From assembly GCF_013302895.1 (NCBI RefSeq), contig NZ_VJOK01000001.1:6064596-6102327 (forward strand): DNA of 37,732 nt, in the 5' to 3' direction. The position numbers were made by a program, and so were the translations under genes. Below, one piece after another: positions 7,570-16,503 of the stretch; position 1 is the first letter of the stretch, and the number at the start of each line of letters is the position of its first letter. Source of the stretch: Streptomyces albus subsp. chlorinus. GTDB lineage: Bacteria; Actinomycetota; Actinomycetes; Streptomycetales; Streptomycetaceae. The notes under the pieces are model-generated. The model was not told the origin of the DNA and did no database searches. It saw nothing but the letters and a program-made list of their open reading frames with translations.

Positions 7570-8268
7570 TCAGCGCGGCTCGCGGATCATCGTCTCGGCC
7601 GCGTCGTTGACGGCGCTGGGCGTGCCCGCCAGGTCGAGGACGAAGAGCGGCAGGGCGAGTTCGTCGGCGCGGGCGCGCGCCTGGGGCAGGTACCCCGCCA
7701 GGGCGAAGCACACCGCGGCGACGGACTCGTTGAGCCCGTTCAGCCACAGGGTCTCCACCGCCCGCGGCCCGGCCGGGGAGGTGGACGGGTCCACATGGGC
7801 GACGATGCCGGGGCCGCGCAGGTCGATCCCGGAGGCGGGGGTGCGTTCGGCGACGCGTATGTCCGTGAAGCCCAGCCACCGCAGGTAGTGCGCGGCGGCG
7901 TTCCTGGCGTCCTGGGCGGTGCGGATCGTCACCGGGCGGAAGGGCGGTCGGGGCACCGGTTGCGGGGCGACGGGACGGTGCGGCACCGGCGGGGGAGGGG
8001 GCGCCGAGGAGTGCGCCACCGGTACCCGCAGGGTGGTGCCGCAGCCGCAGCCCAGTTCGGGCTGCGGCCATTCGTCCACGCGCCCGCACGCCGGGCACCG
8101 CACGGAGATCCAGGAGCCCGCCCACGTGCGGTGCCGTACCTGGGTCGCGGCCACGGAGGTGAGCAGGGGCAGCGCGACCGGGGCGCCGCAGCCGCAGGGG
8201 TACACCGGCGCGGTGTAGCTGTGTTCGCGGCGGCACACGGGGCAGCGCACGAGGACACTGTCAGCCAT
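7570..8268 (-). CDS. double zinc-ribbon protein with degenerate Mrr-like (PD-(D/E)XK) nuclease domain
   Basis: 232 residues from an ATG at 8268 with AGGAGA 7-8 nt upstream. Two zinc ribbons are visible: Cys9-x2-Cys12 with Cys25/Cys27, and Cys58-x2-Cys61 with Cys74/Cys76. A proline-rich linker (about 89-112) follows. Residues 118-226 resemble an Mrr_cat-type restriction-endonuclease fold: AAAHYLRWLGFTDIRV, then GIDLRG (Asp149), GIVAHVD and later the AGYLPQARARAD..ALPLFVLDLAG stretch. In active relatives the strand after the Asp reads VAQVK-like and supplies a catalytic Lys; here it is VAHVD, with no Lys, so nuclease activity is doubtful. It may be a nucleic-acid-binding or sensing protein. The zinc ribbons are firm; the nuclease-fold call is from pattern reading. 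Confidence 0.65.
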   Translation of the reverse strand: MADSVLVRCPVCRREHSYTAPVYPCGCGAPVALPLLTSVAATQVRHRTWAGSWISVRCPACGRVDEWPQPELGCGCGTTLRVPVAHSSAPPPPPVPHRPVAPQPVPRPPFRPVTIRTAQDARNAAAHYLRWLGFTDIRVAERTPASGIDLRGPGIVAHVDPSTSPAGPRAVETLWLNGLNESVAAVCFALAGYLPQARARADELALPLFVLDLAGTPSAVNDAAETMIREPR

Positions 8269-8409
8269 CGTTCGCTCTCCTGGCAGGGTCGTCCGGCGGT
8301 CACGAGGTTGCCATCGTGCCCCAACACACCCAATCGTCGCCGATGGACCGGGTTTTCCGAAGAGGGCGGGCGCCGAACCCCTGCCGGAGGGGGAGGATGA
8401 CACGAAGAT

Positions 8410-8462
8410 GCCCCCGCGCGGGACGGCCACCCCTCATCCTTCGGACCGTCCCGCACGGGGGC
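8410..8462 (-). terminator. long hairpin downstream of catalase
   Basis: The 17-nt arms 8410-8426 and 8446-8462 are complementary except for one position that becomes a G-U wobble in the minus-strand transcript; the loop is 19 nt. It lies 86 bp past the catalase stop codon in the direction of its transcription. Confidence 0.7.
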
Positions 8463-8547
8463 GCGCGGCGGGCCGACCTCCCAATCGGCCCGTCACGCCG
8501 CTTGTGCCGCGCTGCTTCCGGGGCGCGGCCCCCGAAGCCCGTCGGCG

Positions 8548-10023
8548 TCAGCCCTCCTGCAGCGCGCGCACCGCCTCTTCGACGCGGCGCCCGTACTCCG
8601 GGTCGGCGGCCTGGAAGTGGGCGATGTTCTTCTCGATGACGTCCTCGCGGGAGACCTGCGAGAGCCCGCCCGCGATGTTGGCGACCAGGCGGCCCTTCTC
8701 CTCCTCGGACATCAGCCGGTACAGCTCACCGGCCTGGAAGAAGTCGTCGTCCTTGGTGTGCTGCGGTGCCGCGTGGGTGCCCCAGTACCCGCTGACCGCC
8801 AGCGGCGCGGAGAGCGGCTCGCCCGTCTCGACAGGGCCGTCGTAGGAGTTGGGCTCGTAGTTCTTGGCGTGCCGGCCGTAGGCGTTGGTGGCCATGAGGC
8901 CGTCGCGGCCGTAGTTGTCGGCCCGGCCCGAGGGGACGCCCTTGGGCGCGTTGACGGCCAGCTGGGTGTGGTTGACGCCCAGCCGGTAGCGGTGCGCGTC
9001 CGCGTAGGCGAACAGCCGGCCCTGGAGCATCTTGTCCGGCGAGGGGCCGATGCCGGGCACGAAGTTGTTGGGGGAGAACGCCGACTGCTCGACCTCGGCG
9101 AAAACGTTGTCCGGGTTGCGGTCCAGCACCAGCCGGCCGACCCGCTTGAGCGGGTAGTCCTTGTGCGGCCACACCTTGGTCAGGTCGAACGGGTTGAAGC
9201 GGTAGTCGGCCGCCTCCGCCGCGGGCATGATCTGCACGTACAGCGTCCAGGACGGGAAGACGCCGCGCTCGATGGACTGGAGCAGGTCCGTCTGGTGGCT
9301 GTTGGGGTCGGTGCCGCACAGCTCGGCGGCCTGCTCGCTGGACAGGCAGCGGATGCCCTGGTTCGTCTTGAAGTGGTACTTGACGAAGAACGCCTCGCCC
9401 TCGGCGTTGGTCCACTGGTAGGTGTGCGAGCCGTAGCCGTTCATGTGGCGGTAGGAGGCGGGGATGCCGCGGTCGCCCATCAGCCAGGTGACCTGGTGGG
9501 TGGCCTCGGGGGAGTGGGCCCAGAAGTCCCAGACGTTGTCCGGCTCCTGCTTGCCGGTGAACGGGTCGCGCTTCTGCGAGTGGATGAAGTCGGGGAACTT
9601 CAGCGGGTCCTTGATGAAGAAGACCGGGGTGTTGTTGCCGACGAGGTCGTAGTTGCCCTCCCCGGTGTAGAACTTCAGGGCGAAGCCGCGCGGGTCGCGG
9701 GCCGCGTCGGGGCCGCCGAGGCTGTCGGCGACGGTGGAGAAGCGGGCGAACGTCTCGGTGCGGCGGCCGACCTCACCGAGGAAGTGGGCGCGGGTGAAGG
9801 CGCTGACGTCGTCGGTCACCTCGAAGTAGCCGTAGGCGCCGGAGCCGCGGGCGTGCACCACGCGCTCCGGGATGCGCTCCCGGTTGAACCGCGCCAGCTT
9901 CTCCAGCAGGTGCTGGTCCTGGAGGAGCAGCGGGCCGCCGATGCCGGCGGAGGTGGAGTTCTGGTTGTCGGCGACGGGCGCGCCCGCCTCGGTGGTCAGC
10001 GTGGGCTTCGACGACTGCGACAT
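8548..10023 (-). CDS. monofunctional heme catalase (small-subunit type)
   Basis: 491 residues, the usual length for small-subunit catalases. It dismutates H2O2 to water and oxygen in the cytoplasm. The catalytic His is at 57 (RVVHARGSGAYGYFEVT), the distal Asn at 130/131 (DLVGNNTPVFFIKD) and the proximal heme Tyr is in RLFAYADAHRYRLG. The ATG at 10023 (MSQSSKPTLT) has AGGAAGG upstream. The minus-strand promoter is well defined: TTGACG (10097-10102), 17-nt spacer, TACGCT (10074-10079). The -35 is embedded in TCAACA-CTT-TGTTGA (plus strand, 10099-10113), a motif found in the same place at the uraD promoter. Because uricase releases H2O2, co-expression with the urate operon makes metabolic sense. 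Confidence 0.96.
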   Translation of the reverse strand: MSQSSKPTLTTEAGAPVADNQNSTSAGIGGPLLLQDQHLLEKLARFNRERIPERVVHARGSGAYGYFEVTDDVSAFTRAHFLGEVGRRTETFARFSTVADSLGGPDAARDPRGFALKFYTGEGNYDLVGNNTPVFFIKDPLKFPDFIHSQKRDPFTGKQEPDNVWDFWAHSPEATHQVTWLMGDRGIPASYRHMNGYGSHTYQWTNAEGEAFFVKYHFKTNQGIRCLSSEQAAELCGTDPNSHQTDLLQSIERGVFPSWTLYVQIMPAAEAADYRFNPFDLTKVWPHKDYPLKRVGRLVLDRNPDNVFAEVEQSAFSPNNFVPGIGPSPDKMLQGRLFAYADAHRYRLGVNHTQLAVNAPKGVPSGRADNYGRDGLMATNAYGRHAKNYEPNSYDGPVETGEPLSAPLAVSGYWGTHAAPQHTKDDDFFQAGELYRLMSEEEKGRLVANIAGGLSQVSREDVIEKNIAHFQAADPEYGRRVEEAVRALQEG

Positions 10024-10073
10024 GGACGACCTTCCTGGGGCGTGAATCGCGGAAAGCATCTTCCGCATGTTGG

Positions 10074-10113
10074 AGCGTAAGGACGCCCTATCGGGGCGTC
10101 AACACTTTGTTGA
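10074..10113 (-). promoter_or_regulatory. catalase promoter with palindromic operator over the -35
   Basis: -35 TTGACG (10097-10102), 17-nt spacer, -10 TACGCT (10074-10079), minus strand. The palindrome TCAACA-n3-TGTTGA (10099-10113) has perfect 6-bp arms and overlaps the -35, a repressor-like placement. The same palindrome occurs at 16942-16956 before uraD. Confidence 0.72.
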
Positions 10114-10127
10114 AACTGGTGGACCCG

Positions 10128-10190
10128 CACCCCCAAGGGGCGCGGGGAACGGCGCGATCGGCCACAACGGGCCCGCGGACGGCGGGGGAC
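10128..10190. repeat. Streptomyces-type dispersed intergenic sequence
   Basis: The stretch with CCCCCAAGGGGCGCGGGGAA followed by a GCGCGATCGGCCACAACGG-like run has the look of a short sequence that recurs between genes in many Streptomyces chromosomes. This is recognised from memory only; copy number in this genome is not visible here. Confidence 0.4.
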
Positions 10191-10220
10191 GGGCAGGGGC
10201 ACCCCCTTCCCGTCCCCCGC
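10182..10220 (-). terminator. terminator after gcl
   Basis: GCGGGGGACGGG (10182-10193) and CCCGTCCCCCGC (10209-10220) form a perfect 12-bp stem; the 15-nt loop itself holds GGGG-CA-CCCC. It lies 87 bp beyond the gcl stop codon in the minus direction. Confidence 0.65.
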
Positions 10221-10306
10221 GCCGGGTCCGCACCAGCCGGAGAGCAGGCATCGGTCAAGCCGGAGAGCGGGCCCCGGCGCGCGGGGCCGCCAGCCGGGCG
10301 ACGGCC

Positions 10307-12085
<1,779 letters not shown>

Positions 12086-12115
12086 CGAACTCTCCTGGTT
12101 CGGTGTGAGTGGAAC

Positions 12116-12166
12116 CCGGACGGCGGCGCCTGGGCGCGACAGGACAGTGTCGGCGCCGCCGTCCGG
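12116..12166 (-). terminator. intercistronic hairpin between glxR and gcl
   Basis: CCGGACGGCGGCGCC (12116-12130) and GGCGCCGCCGTCCGG (12152-12166) are perfect 15-bp arms; inside the loop CGACA and TGTCG can pair as well. It could be a partial terminator or an mRNA-processing/stabilising structure that uncouples gcl from hyi-glxR. Confidence 0.65.
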
Positions 12167-12206
12167 AGCCTGGGGGCGGGACCCGCCGGGGGAGGCGGTC
12201 GGGTCC

Positions 12207-13118
12207 TCAGTGGGCGCCGTCGGGGTTCTCGCCCGAGAGGCGCTTGACGCCGCGCACCAGCGCGGAGTGGTCGAGGCCGCCGTCGCCCTGCGCGCGCAGC
12301 GCGGCGACCAGCTGGGCCACCAGGGCACCGGCGGGGACGGCGGCGCCGACGGCGCGGGCCGCGTCGGTCACGATGCCCATGTCCTTGTGGTGCAGGTCGA
12401 TCTTGAAGCCGGGCTTGTAGTCGCCCGCCAGGATGCTGTCCTTCTTGCGGGTCAGCACGGTCGAGCCGGCCAGACCGCCGTTCAGGACCTCCAGGCCCGC
12501 CCTCAGGTCCACACCGGACTTCTGCAGGAAGACCACGGCCTCGGCCACGGCCTGGATGTTGACGGCGACGATGAGCTGGTTGGCGGCCTTCACGGTCTGG
12601 CCGGAACCGGCCGGGCCGCACAGCACGATCGTCCTGCCGAGCGCCTCGAACACCGGCTTGGCGGCGTCGAAGTCCTCCTGCTCGCCGCCGACCATGATGG
12701 ACAGCACGGCCTCGATGGCGCCCGCCTCGCCGCCGGAGACCGGGGCGTCCAGCGTCCTGATGCCCCGGGCCCTGGCGGCCTCGGCGACCTCGATGGAGGT
12801 CTGCGGGGTGATCGAGGACATGTCGATGAGCAGGCCGCCCTCGCGCAGGTTGTCCAGGACGCCGCCCTTGTGCAGGACGGCCTCCTCCACCTGCGGGGAG
12901 GCCGGGACCATCGTGATGACGACGTCGGCGCCCCTGGCCGCCTCCGCGATGGAGGACGCGCCCTTGCCGCCGTCCTTCACGAACGCCTCGATCTTCTCGG
13001 GCTCCAGGGTGTAGGCCGTCACCTCGTACCCCGCCTTGAGGAGGTTGCGCGCCATGGGCGCGCCCATGATGCCGAGGCCGATGAAGCCGATCTTCGTGTT
13101 CTCGGGCGTGTGAGCCAT
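12207..13118 (-). CDS. glxR: 2-hydroxy-3-oxopropionate (tartronate semialdehyde) reductase
   Basis: 303 residues of the beta-hydroxyacid dehydrogenase family; it reduces tartronate semialdehyde, the Gcl product, to D-glycerate using NAD(P)H. The dinucleotide-binding motif GFIGLGIMGAPMA is at 11-23, the substrate-binding motif DAPVSGGEAGA at 124-134 and the catalytic Lys177 in GSGQTVKAANQL (Asn180 also conserved). The ATG at 13118 gives MAHTPENTKIGFIG. It is the second gene of the hyi-glxR-gcl unit, 56 bp after hyi. 3-hydroxyisobutyrate dehydrogenase is a relative, but the neighbours settle the assignment. Confidence 0.94.
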   Translation of the reverse strand: MAHTPENTKIGFIGLGIMGAPMARNLLKAGYEVTAYTLEPEKIEAFVKDGGKGASSIAEAARGADVVITMVPASPQVEEAVLHKGGVLDNLREGGLLIDMSSITPQTSIEVAEAARARGIRTLDAPVSGGEAGAIEAVLSIMVGGEQEDFDAAKPVFEALGRTIVLCGPAGSGQTVKAANQLIVAVNIQAVAEAVVFLQKSGVDLRAGLEVLNGGLAGSTVLTRKKDSILAGDYKPGFKIDLHHKDMGIVTDAARAVGAAVPAGALVAQLVAALRAQGDGGLDHSALVRGVKRLSGENPDGAH

Positions 13119-13174
13119 GTGTGGTGCCTTTCGCTGGTACGGGGTGCCGCAACCGGCCCGTGACGGGTGGGTGA

Positions 13175-13993
13175 TTACTTCTGCAGCCAGCCGAAGGAGG
13201 CGGCGCTGCCGTTGTCGCCGGGCTTGTACTCCAGGCCGACGAGGCCGGTGTAGCCGGCCTTGTCGAGCCGGCCGAGGAGGTCCTCGAAGTCGAGGGAGCC
13301 GGTTCCGGGGGCGCCGCGGCCGGGGTTGTCGGCGATCTGCACGTGCCCGGTCTTCGGCGTGTGGGCGTCGATGACGCCGGGCAGGTCCTCGCCGTTCATG
13401 GACAGGTGGTAGAGGTCCATGAGGAAGCGGGCGTTGCCGAGGCCGGTCGCCTCGTTCACCGCGTCCACGGCCTCGATCGCCCTGGGCGCGCTGACCAGGG
13501 GGCACTTGGGCGACTCGGGGGCGTTGAGCGCCTCGATCAGCAGGACGGCGCCCACCCGGTCGGCCGCCCGGGCGGCCAGGGCGAGGTTCTCCAGCGCGAG
13601 GGCGTCCTGCTCCTCGTCCGAGGCGGTCTCGACGCGGTTGCCGTAGAGGGCGTTGAGGGCCTCGCAGCCCAGGGAGCGGGCGAAGCCGGCGGCCACGTCG
13701 ATGTTGGCGCGGAACTTCTCGGACTCCTCACCGGGGACGGAGAGGGCGCCGCGGTCGGGGCCCGGCAGCCGGCCGGCGTAGAAGTTCAGCCCGGTGAGCC
13801 GCACTCCGGCGTCCTCGATCGCGCCGCGCAGCGCGTCGAGTTCGGCCTGCTCGGGCACGGGCGCGTCCACCCACGGCCACCACAGCTCCATCTTGTCGAA
13901 GCCCGCGGCGGCGACCGCCGCCGGGCGCTCCAGCAGGGGCAGCTCGGTGAAGAGGATCGAGGCGTTGACGGTGAACCGGTCCGAGGAGACCAC
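13175..13993 (-). CDS. hyi: hydroxypyruvate isomerase
   Basis: 272 residues from a GTG at 13993 (VVSSDRFTVNASILFTELP) with GGGAGGG 8 nt upstream; in-frame codons further upstream overlap the operator region and are unlikely starts. It is an AP-endonuclease-2-like TIM barrel that interconverts hydroxypyruvate and tartronate semialdehyde. Visible family motifs are GFDKMELWWPW, LTGLNFYAG, LNALYGNR, LLIEALN (metal-ligand Glu), FLMDLYHLSMNGED, GHVQIADNPGRGAPGTG and VGLEYKPG. It is the first gene of the glyoxylate-to-glycerate unit and carries the TTCC-n7-GGAA boxes in its upstream region. Confidence 0.93.
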   Translation of the reverse strand: MVSSDRFTVNASILFTELPLLERPAAVAAAGFDKMELWWPWVDAPVPEQAELDALRGAIEDAGVRLTGLNFYAGRLPGPDRGALSVPGEESEKFRANIDVAAGFARSLGCEALNALYGNRVETASDEEQDALALENLALAARAADRVGAVLLIEALNAPESPKCPLVSAPRAIEAVDAVNEATGLGNARFLMDLYHLSMNGEDLPGVIDAHTPKTGHVQIADNPGRGAPGTGSLDFEDLLGRLDKAGYTGLVGLEYKPGDNGSAASFGWLQK

Positions 13994-14018
13994 TGCGACC
14001 GCCCTCCCTTCGGAGTTA

Positions 14019-14054
14019 TTCCGTATAGTGGAATCTATATTCTGCTCATTGGAA
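14019..14054 (-). promoter_or_regulatory. tandem IclR-type operator boxes upstream of hyi-glxR-gcl
   Basis: TTCCGTATAGTGGAA (14019-14033) is followed, 21 bp on, by TTCTGCTCATTGGAA (14040-14054). The first has perfect TTCC/GGAA arms with a 7-bp centre; the second has one arm mismatch. The 21-bp step is two helical turns, fitting two regulators on one face. The first box is nearly the same as the box inside the aceB promoter (35414-35428). The form resembles operators of IclR-family regulators; the AllR protein of S. coelicolor, an IclR member, is known to control allantoin-pathway genes. The AllR link is inference. Confidence 0.65.
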
Positions 14055-14103
14055 CTTTGCTCTCGGTGATCCGGTCCTGTCAAGGGCTTCAGGGCAGCGA
14101 AAA

Positions 14104-14140
14104 GGCCCCGGGCTCCGTCGTGGCGACGGAGCCCGGGGCC
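14104..14140 (-). terminator. intrinsic terminator of the methyltransferase gene
   Basis: Perfect 17-bp arms (14104-14120 and 14124-14140) with a TGG loop, followed on the minus strand by TTTT. It separates the methyltransferase (stop at 14175) from the hyi operator region and is the clearest intrinsic terminator in the window. Confidence 0.88.
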
Positions 14141-14174
14141 GGGGACCGGGAGGTCCTGCGGGTGAACGGCGGGG

Positions 14175-15056
14175 CTAGGGCTTGCGGGCGACCCCCGCCC
14201 AGAGGCTCACGAGCGCGTCCGTGGTGCCGCCCGGCCCGTCCGCGGGGATGTGGGCGACATCGGCGGTCTCCACCTCCGGGTGCCAGCGGTGCGGTACCTC
14301 CAGCCCCGGCTCCACCCACTCCAGCCCCTCGAAGAAGCGGGCCACCTCCGCGCGGGGCCGCACCTGGGCGCTGCCGCCGTCCATCTTGTAGACCTCCATG
14401 GCCTTCTCCCACTGTTCCGGGGCGAAGTCCGGAGTGCACTGCGAGAGCACCAGATACGAGCCGTGCGGCATCGCGTCCACCAGGTGCCGCACGATGCCGA
14501 AGGGGTCGTGCGCGTCGGTGATGTAGTGCATCATCCCCACGATGCACAGCGCGATGGGCCGGCCGAAGTCGAGGGTCTCGCGCACCTGCGCGGAGTCGAG
14601 GACGGAGTCCGGCGCGGTGATGTCCGCCTCCACATAGGCCGTCCGCCCCTCGGCCGTGCCGGTCAGCAGGGCGCGGGCGTGGGAGAGGACGATCGGGTCG
14701 TTGTCGACGTAGACCACCCGCGTCTCGGGAGCCTCGGCCTGGGCCACCTCGTGCAGATTCGGACTGGTGGGGATGCCGGTGCCGATGTCGAGGAACTGCC
14801 GTACGCCGATGCCGGCCAGGTAGCGCGCGGCGCGGTGCATGAAGGCCCGGTTGGCGCGGGCGGCGATGCGGAAGCCGGGGAAGGCGGCCAGCAGCTTCTC
14901 GGCCACTTCCCTGTCGGGCGGGAAGTTGGTCTTGCCGCCCAGGAAGTAGTCGTAGATCCGGGCGCTGTGGTGCCGGTCGAGGCCGAGGTCGCGTTCGCTC
15001 CGCGGCGCCCTCCGGGTGCGTACCGCGCGCCGTCGCCGCTCGCCGTTCCCGTCCAT
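14175..15056 (-). CDS. SAM-dependent methyltransferase, Methyltransf_19 (former DUF574) family
   Basis: 293 residues from an ATG at 15056. The family's N-terminal signature HHSARIYDYFLGGKTNFPPDR is present, then the SAM-binding motif FLDIGTGIPTSPNLHEVA, VVYVDNDPIVLSHARALL and a GMMHYITD segment. This family is abundant in Streptomyces and often sits beside XRE/DUF5753 regulators; the substrates are unknown. Here it diverges from just such a regulator across 250 bp, and it is closed off by a strong terminator, so it is probably independent of the surrounding purine genes. Confidence 0.88.
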   Translation of the reverse strand: MDGNGERRRRAVRTRRAPRSERDLGLDRHHSARIYDYFLGGKTNFPPDREVAEKLLAAFPGFRIAARANRAFMHRAARYLAGIGVRQFLDIGTGIPTSPNLHEVAQAEAPETRVVYVDNDPIVLSHARALLTGTAEGRTAYVEADITAPDSVLDSAQVRETLDFGRPIALCIVGMMHYITDAHDPFGIVRHLVDAMPHGSYLVLSQCTPDFAPEQWEKAMEVYKMDGGSAQVRPRAEVARFFEGLEWVEPGLEVPHRWHPEVETADVAHIPADGPGGTTDALVSLWAGVARKP

Positions 15057-15306
15057 GTTCCGCCCCTGTCGTCGAGCCACCGCTGGTGTGCGGCATGGTA
15101 GTTGCTGCCGTCCGCCCGGACGCCCCTCGTTCCGGAACCGCAACTGCCGTGTCCGGAAGGGTGGTTGCCAGGTTCCTTTCAGGGGAGTATGGAGGCGCCA
15201 CGGCGGCGGGACAGCCGGTCGGGCGCGCGTTCTCCCGGCGCCTGTACCGGACCGGTGCCCAGGTGCCACACTGTTGTGACCGCCCAGTCACCCTTGGGAG
15301 TCGGAG

Positions 15307-16212
15307 ATGTCCGCCATCTTGCAGCCGTCCGGAGAGCCGTTGCGCGGGGCCGCGCAGGAACAGCCGAACGGGCCCACCGCCCTGCGGATCATCCTGGGCG
15401 TCAAGCTGCGCAGGCTCCGGCAGGCACTGGACATCTCCCGGGAGGACGCGGGCCGCGCGATCCGCGGCTCCCACGCGAAGATCACGCGGCTGGAGCGCGG
15501 GCAGGTCGGTGCCAAGGAGCGGGACCTGAGGGATCTGCTGACGCTCTACGGCATCCACGACCCGAGGGAGCGCGAGGAGTTCTTCGACCTGGCCCGCCAG
15601 GCCAACTCACCGGGCTGGTGGTACCAGTACTCGGACGTGCTGGAGGACTGGTTCGAGCTGCACCTGGGCCTGGAGGACGCCGCCTCCATGATCAGGACGT
15701 ACGAGGTCCAGTTCCTGCCCGGGCTGCTCCAGACCGAGGACTACGCGTACGCCCTCAGCCGGCTCGGCTACCCGAACACCGAGCCGCGCAAGGTGGCGCG
15801 GATCGTGGCGCTGCGCATGGCCCGGCAGAAGCTGCTGCACCGCGCGGACCCGCCGCATCTGTGGGCGGTCGTGGACGAGGCGGTGGTCCGGCGCCCGTTC
15901 GGCGGCGCCGAGGTGATGCGCGAGCAGCTCGAACACCTGCTGGAGCTGGTGCGGCTGCCGCACATCACGCTCCAGGTCGCTCCGTTCGAGGTGACAGCGG
16001 CCGCCGCGGGCACGCCCGTCACCCTGCTGCGGTTCGCCGACCCGGACCTGCCGGACAAGGTCTACCTGGAGCACCTGACCAACGCCGTCTACCTCGACAA
16101 GCCCAGCGAGATCGACCAGTACACGCTGATCATGGACCGGCTGTGCGCGGAGGCGTTCTCCCCGGCGGAGACCATCGGCTTCATCGAGGAACTGCTGGAC
16201 GAGCTGCGCTGA
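15307..16212 (+). CDS. XRE-type helix-turn-helix regulator with DUF5753 domain
   Basis: 301 residues. The N-terminal HTH (about 27-85) includes LGVKLRRLRQALDISREDAGRAIRGSH and ITRLERGQ. The rest is the DUF5753 domain: WWYQYSDVLEDWFELHLGLEDAAS, FLPGLLQTEDYAYAL, DEAVVRRPFGG and a C-terminal YLDKPSEIDQYTLIMDRL. The ATG at 15307 follows GGGAGTCGGAG. In Streptomyces such proteins commonly pair with a small DUF397 protein; none is seen here, and the partner is instead the divergent Methyltransf_19 gene. The regulated function is not known. Confidence 0.88.
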   Translation: MSAILQPSGEPLRGAAQEQPNGPTALRIILGVKLRRLRQALDISREDAGRAIRGSHAKITRLERGQVGAKERDLRDLLTLYGIHDPREREEFFDLARQANSPGWWYQYSDVLEDWFELHLGLEDAASMIRTYEVQFLPGLLQTEDYAYALSRLGYPNTEPRKVARIVALRMARQKLLHRADPPHLWAVVDEAVVRRPFGGAEVMREQLEHLLELVRLPHITLQVAPFEVTAAAAGTPVTLLRFADPDLPDKVYLEHLTNAVYLDKPSEIDQYTLIMDRLCAEAFSPAETIGFIEELLDELR

Positions 16213-16236
16213 GCCGCCGCGGCCGGGCGCCCTCGG

Positions 16237-16242
16237 TAGTGT
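16237..16242 (+). promoter_or_regulatory. -10 element suggesting a leaderless transcript
   Basis: TAGTGT ends 6 nt before the ATG at 16249, so transcription would begin at or near the A of the start codon. No ribosome binding site precedes this ATG. No clear -35 is visible. Confidence 0.45.
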
Positions 16243-16248
16243 GAGCGC

Positions 16249-16503
16249 ATGGAACGCTTGCGTGTGGAGTTCACGACCGAGCCCTTCGACCTCGACGAAG
16301 CGCCCGAGCACGCGGTCGTGGCCCGGGACGTCGTCCAGCGCGCGGCACTCGACGCCGTGGACGTCGGCCCCTTCGGCAACACCGCCGAGGGCTCCCGGGA
16401 CCAGGTCCTGGAGGCCGTGTCCGCACTCCTGCGCCGGTCGTTGGAGGCAGGGGCGACCCGCGTCTCGCTCCAGATCAACGTGATCGGGGAGGGCGAGGGC
16501 TGA
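16249..16503 (+). CDS. small thiamine-binding-domain (DUF77/MTH1187-like) protein
   Basis: 84 residues: RLRVEFTTEPFDLDE, a central VDVGPFGNTAEGS and a C-terminal LEAGATRVSLQINVIG. The order of a beta strand, an fGnt.EG turn, a helix and a final GA.RVslqi strand fits the Thiamine_BP (PF01910) fold, a small ligand-binding domain. The start is probably leaderless. Its stop overlaps the start of the next gene (TGATG), so the two are translationally coupled and may act together as ligand sensor plus DNA-binding partner. The fold assignment is from pattern reading; the ligand is unknown. Confidence 0.6.
   Translation: MERLRVEFTTEPFDLDEAPEHAVVARDVVQRAALDAVDVGPFGNTAEGSRDQVLEAVSALLRRSLEAGATRVSLQINVIGEGEG

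Noticed and set aside
12207..13118. GlxR as the cAMP-responsive regulator of the same name
   Set aside because: The protein is clearly a beta-hydroxyacid dehydrogenase with GxGxxG and catalytic Lys177; the shared symbol is a naming coincidence.
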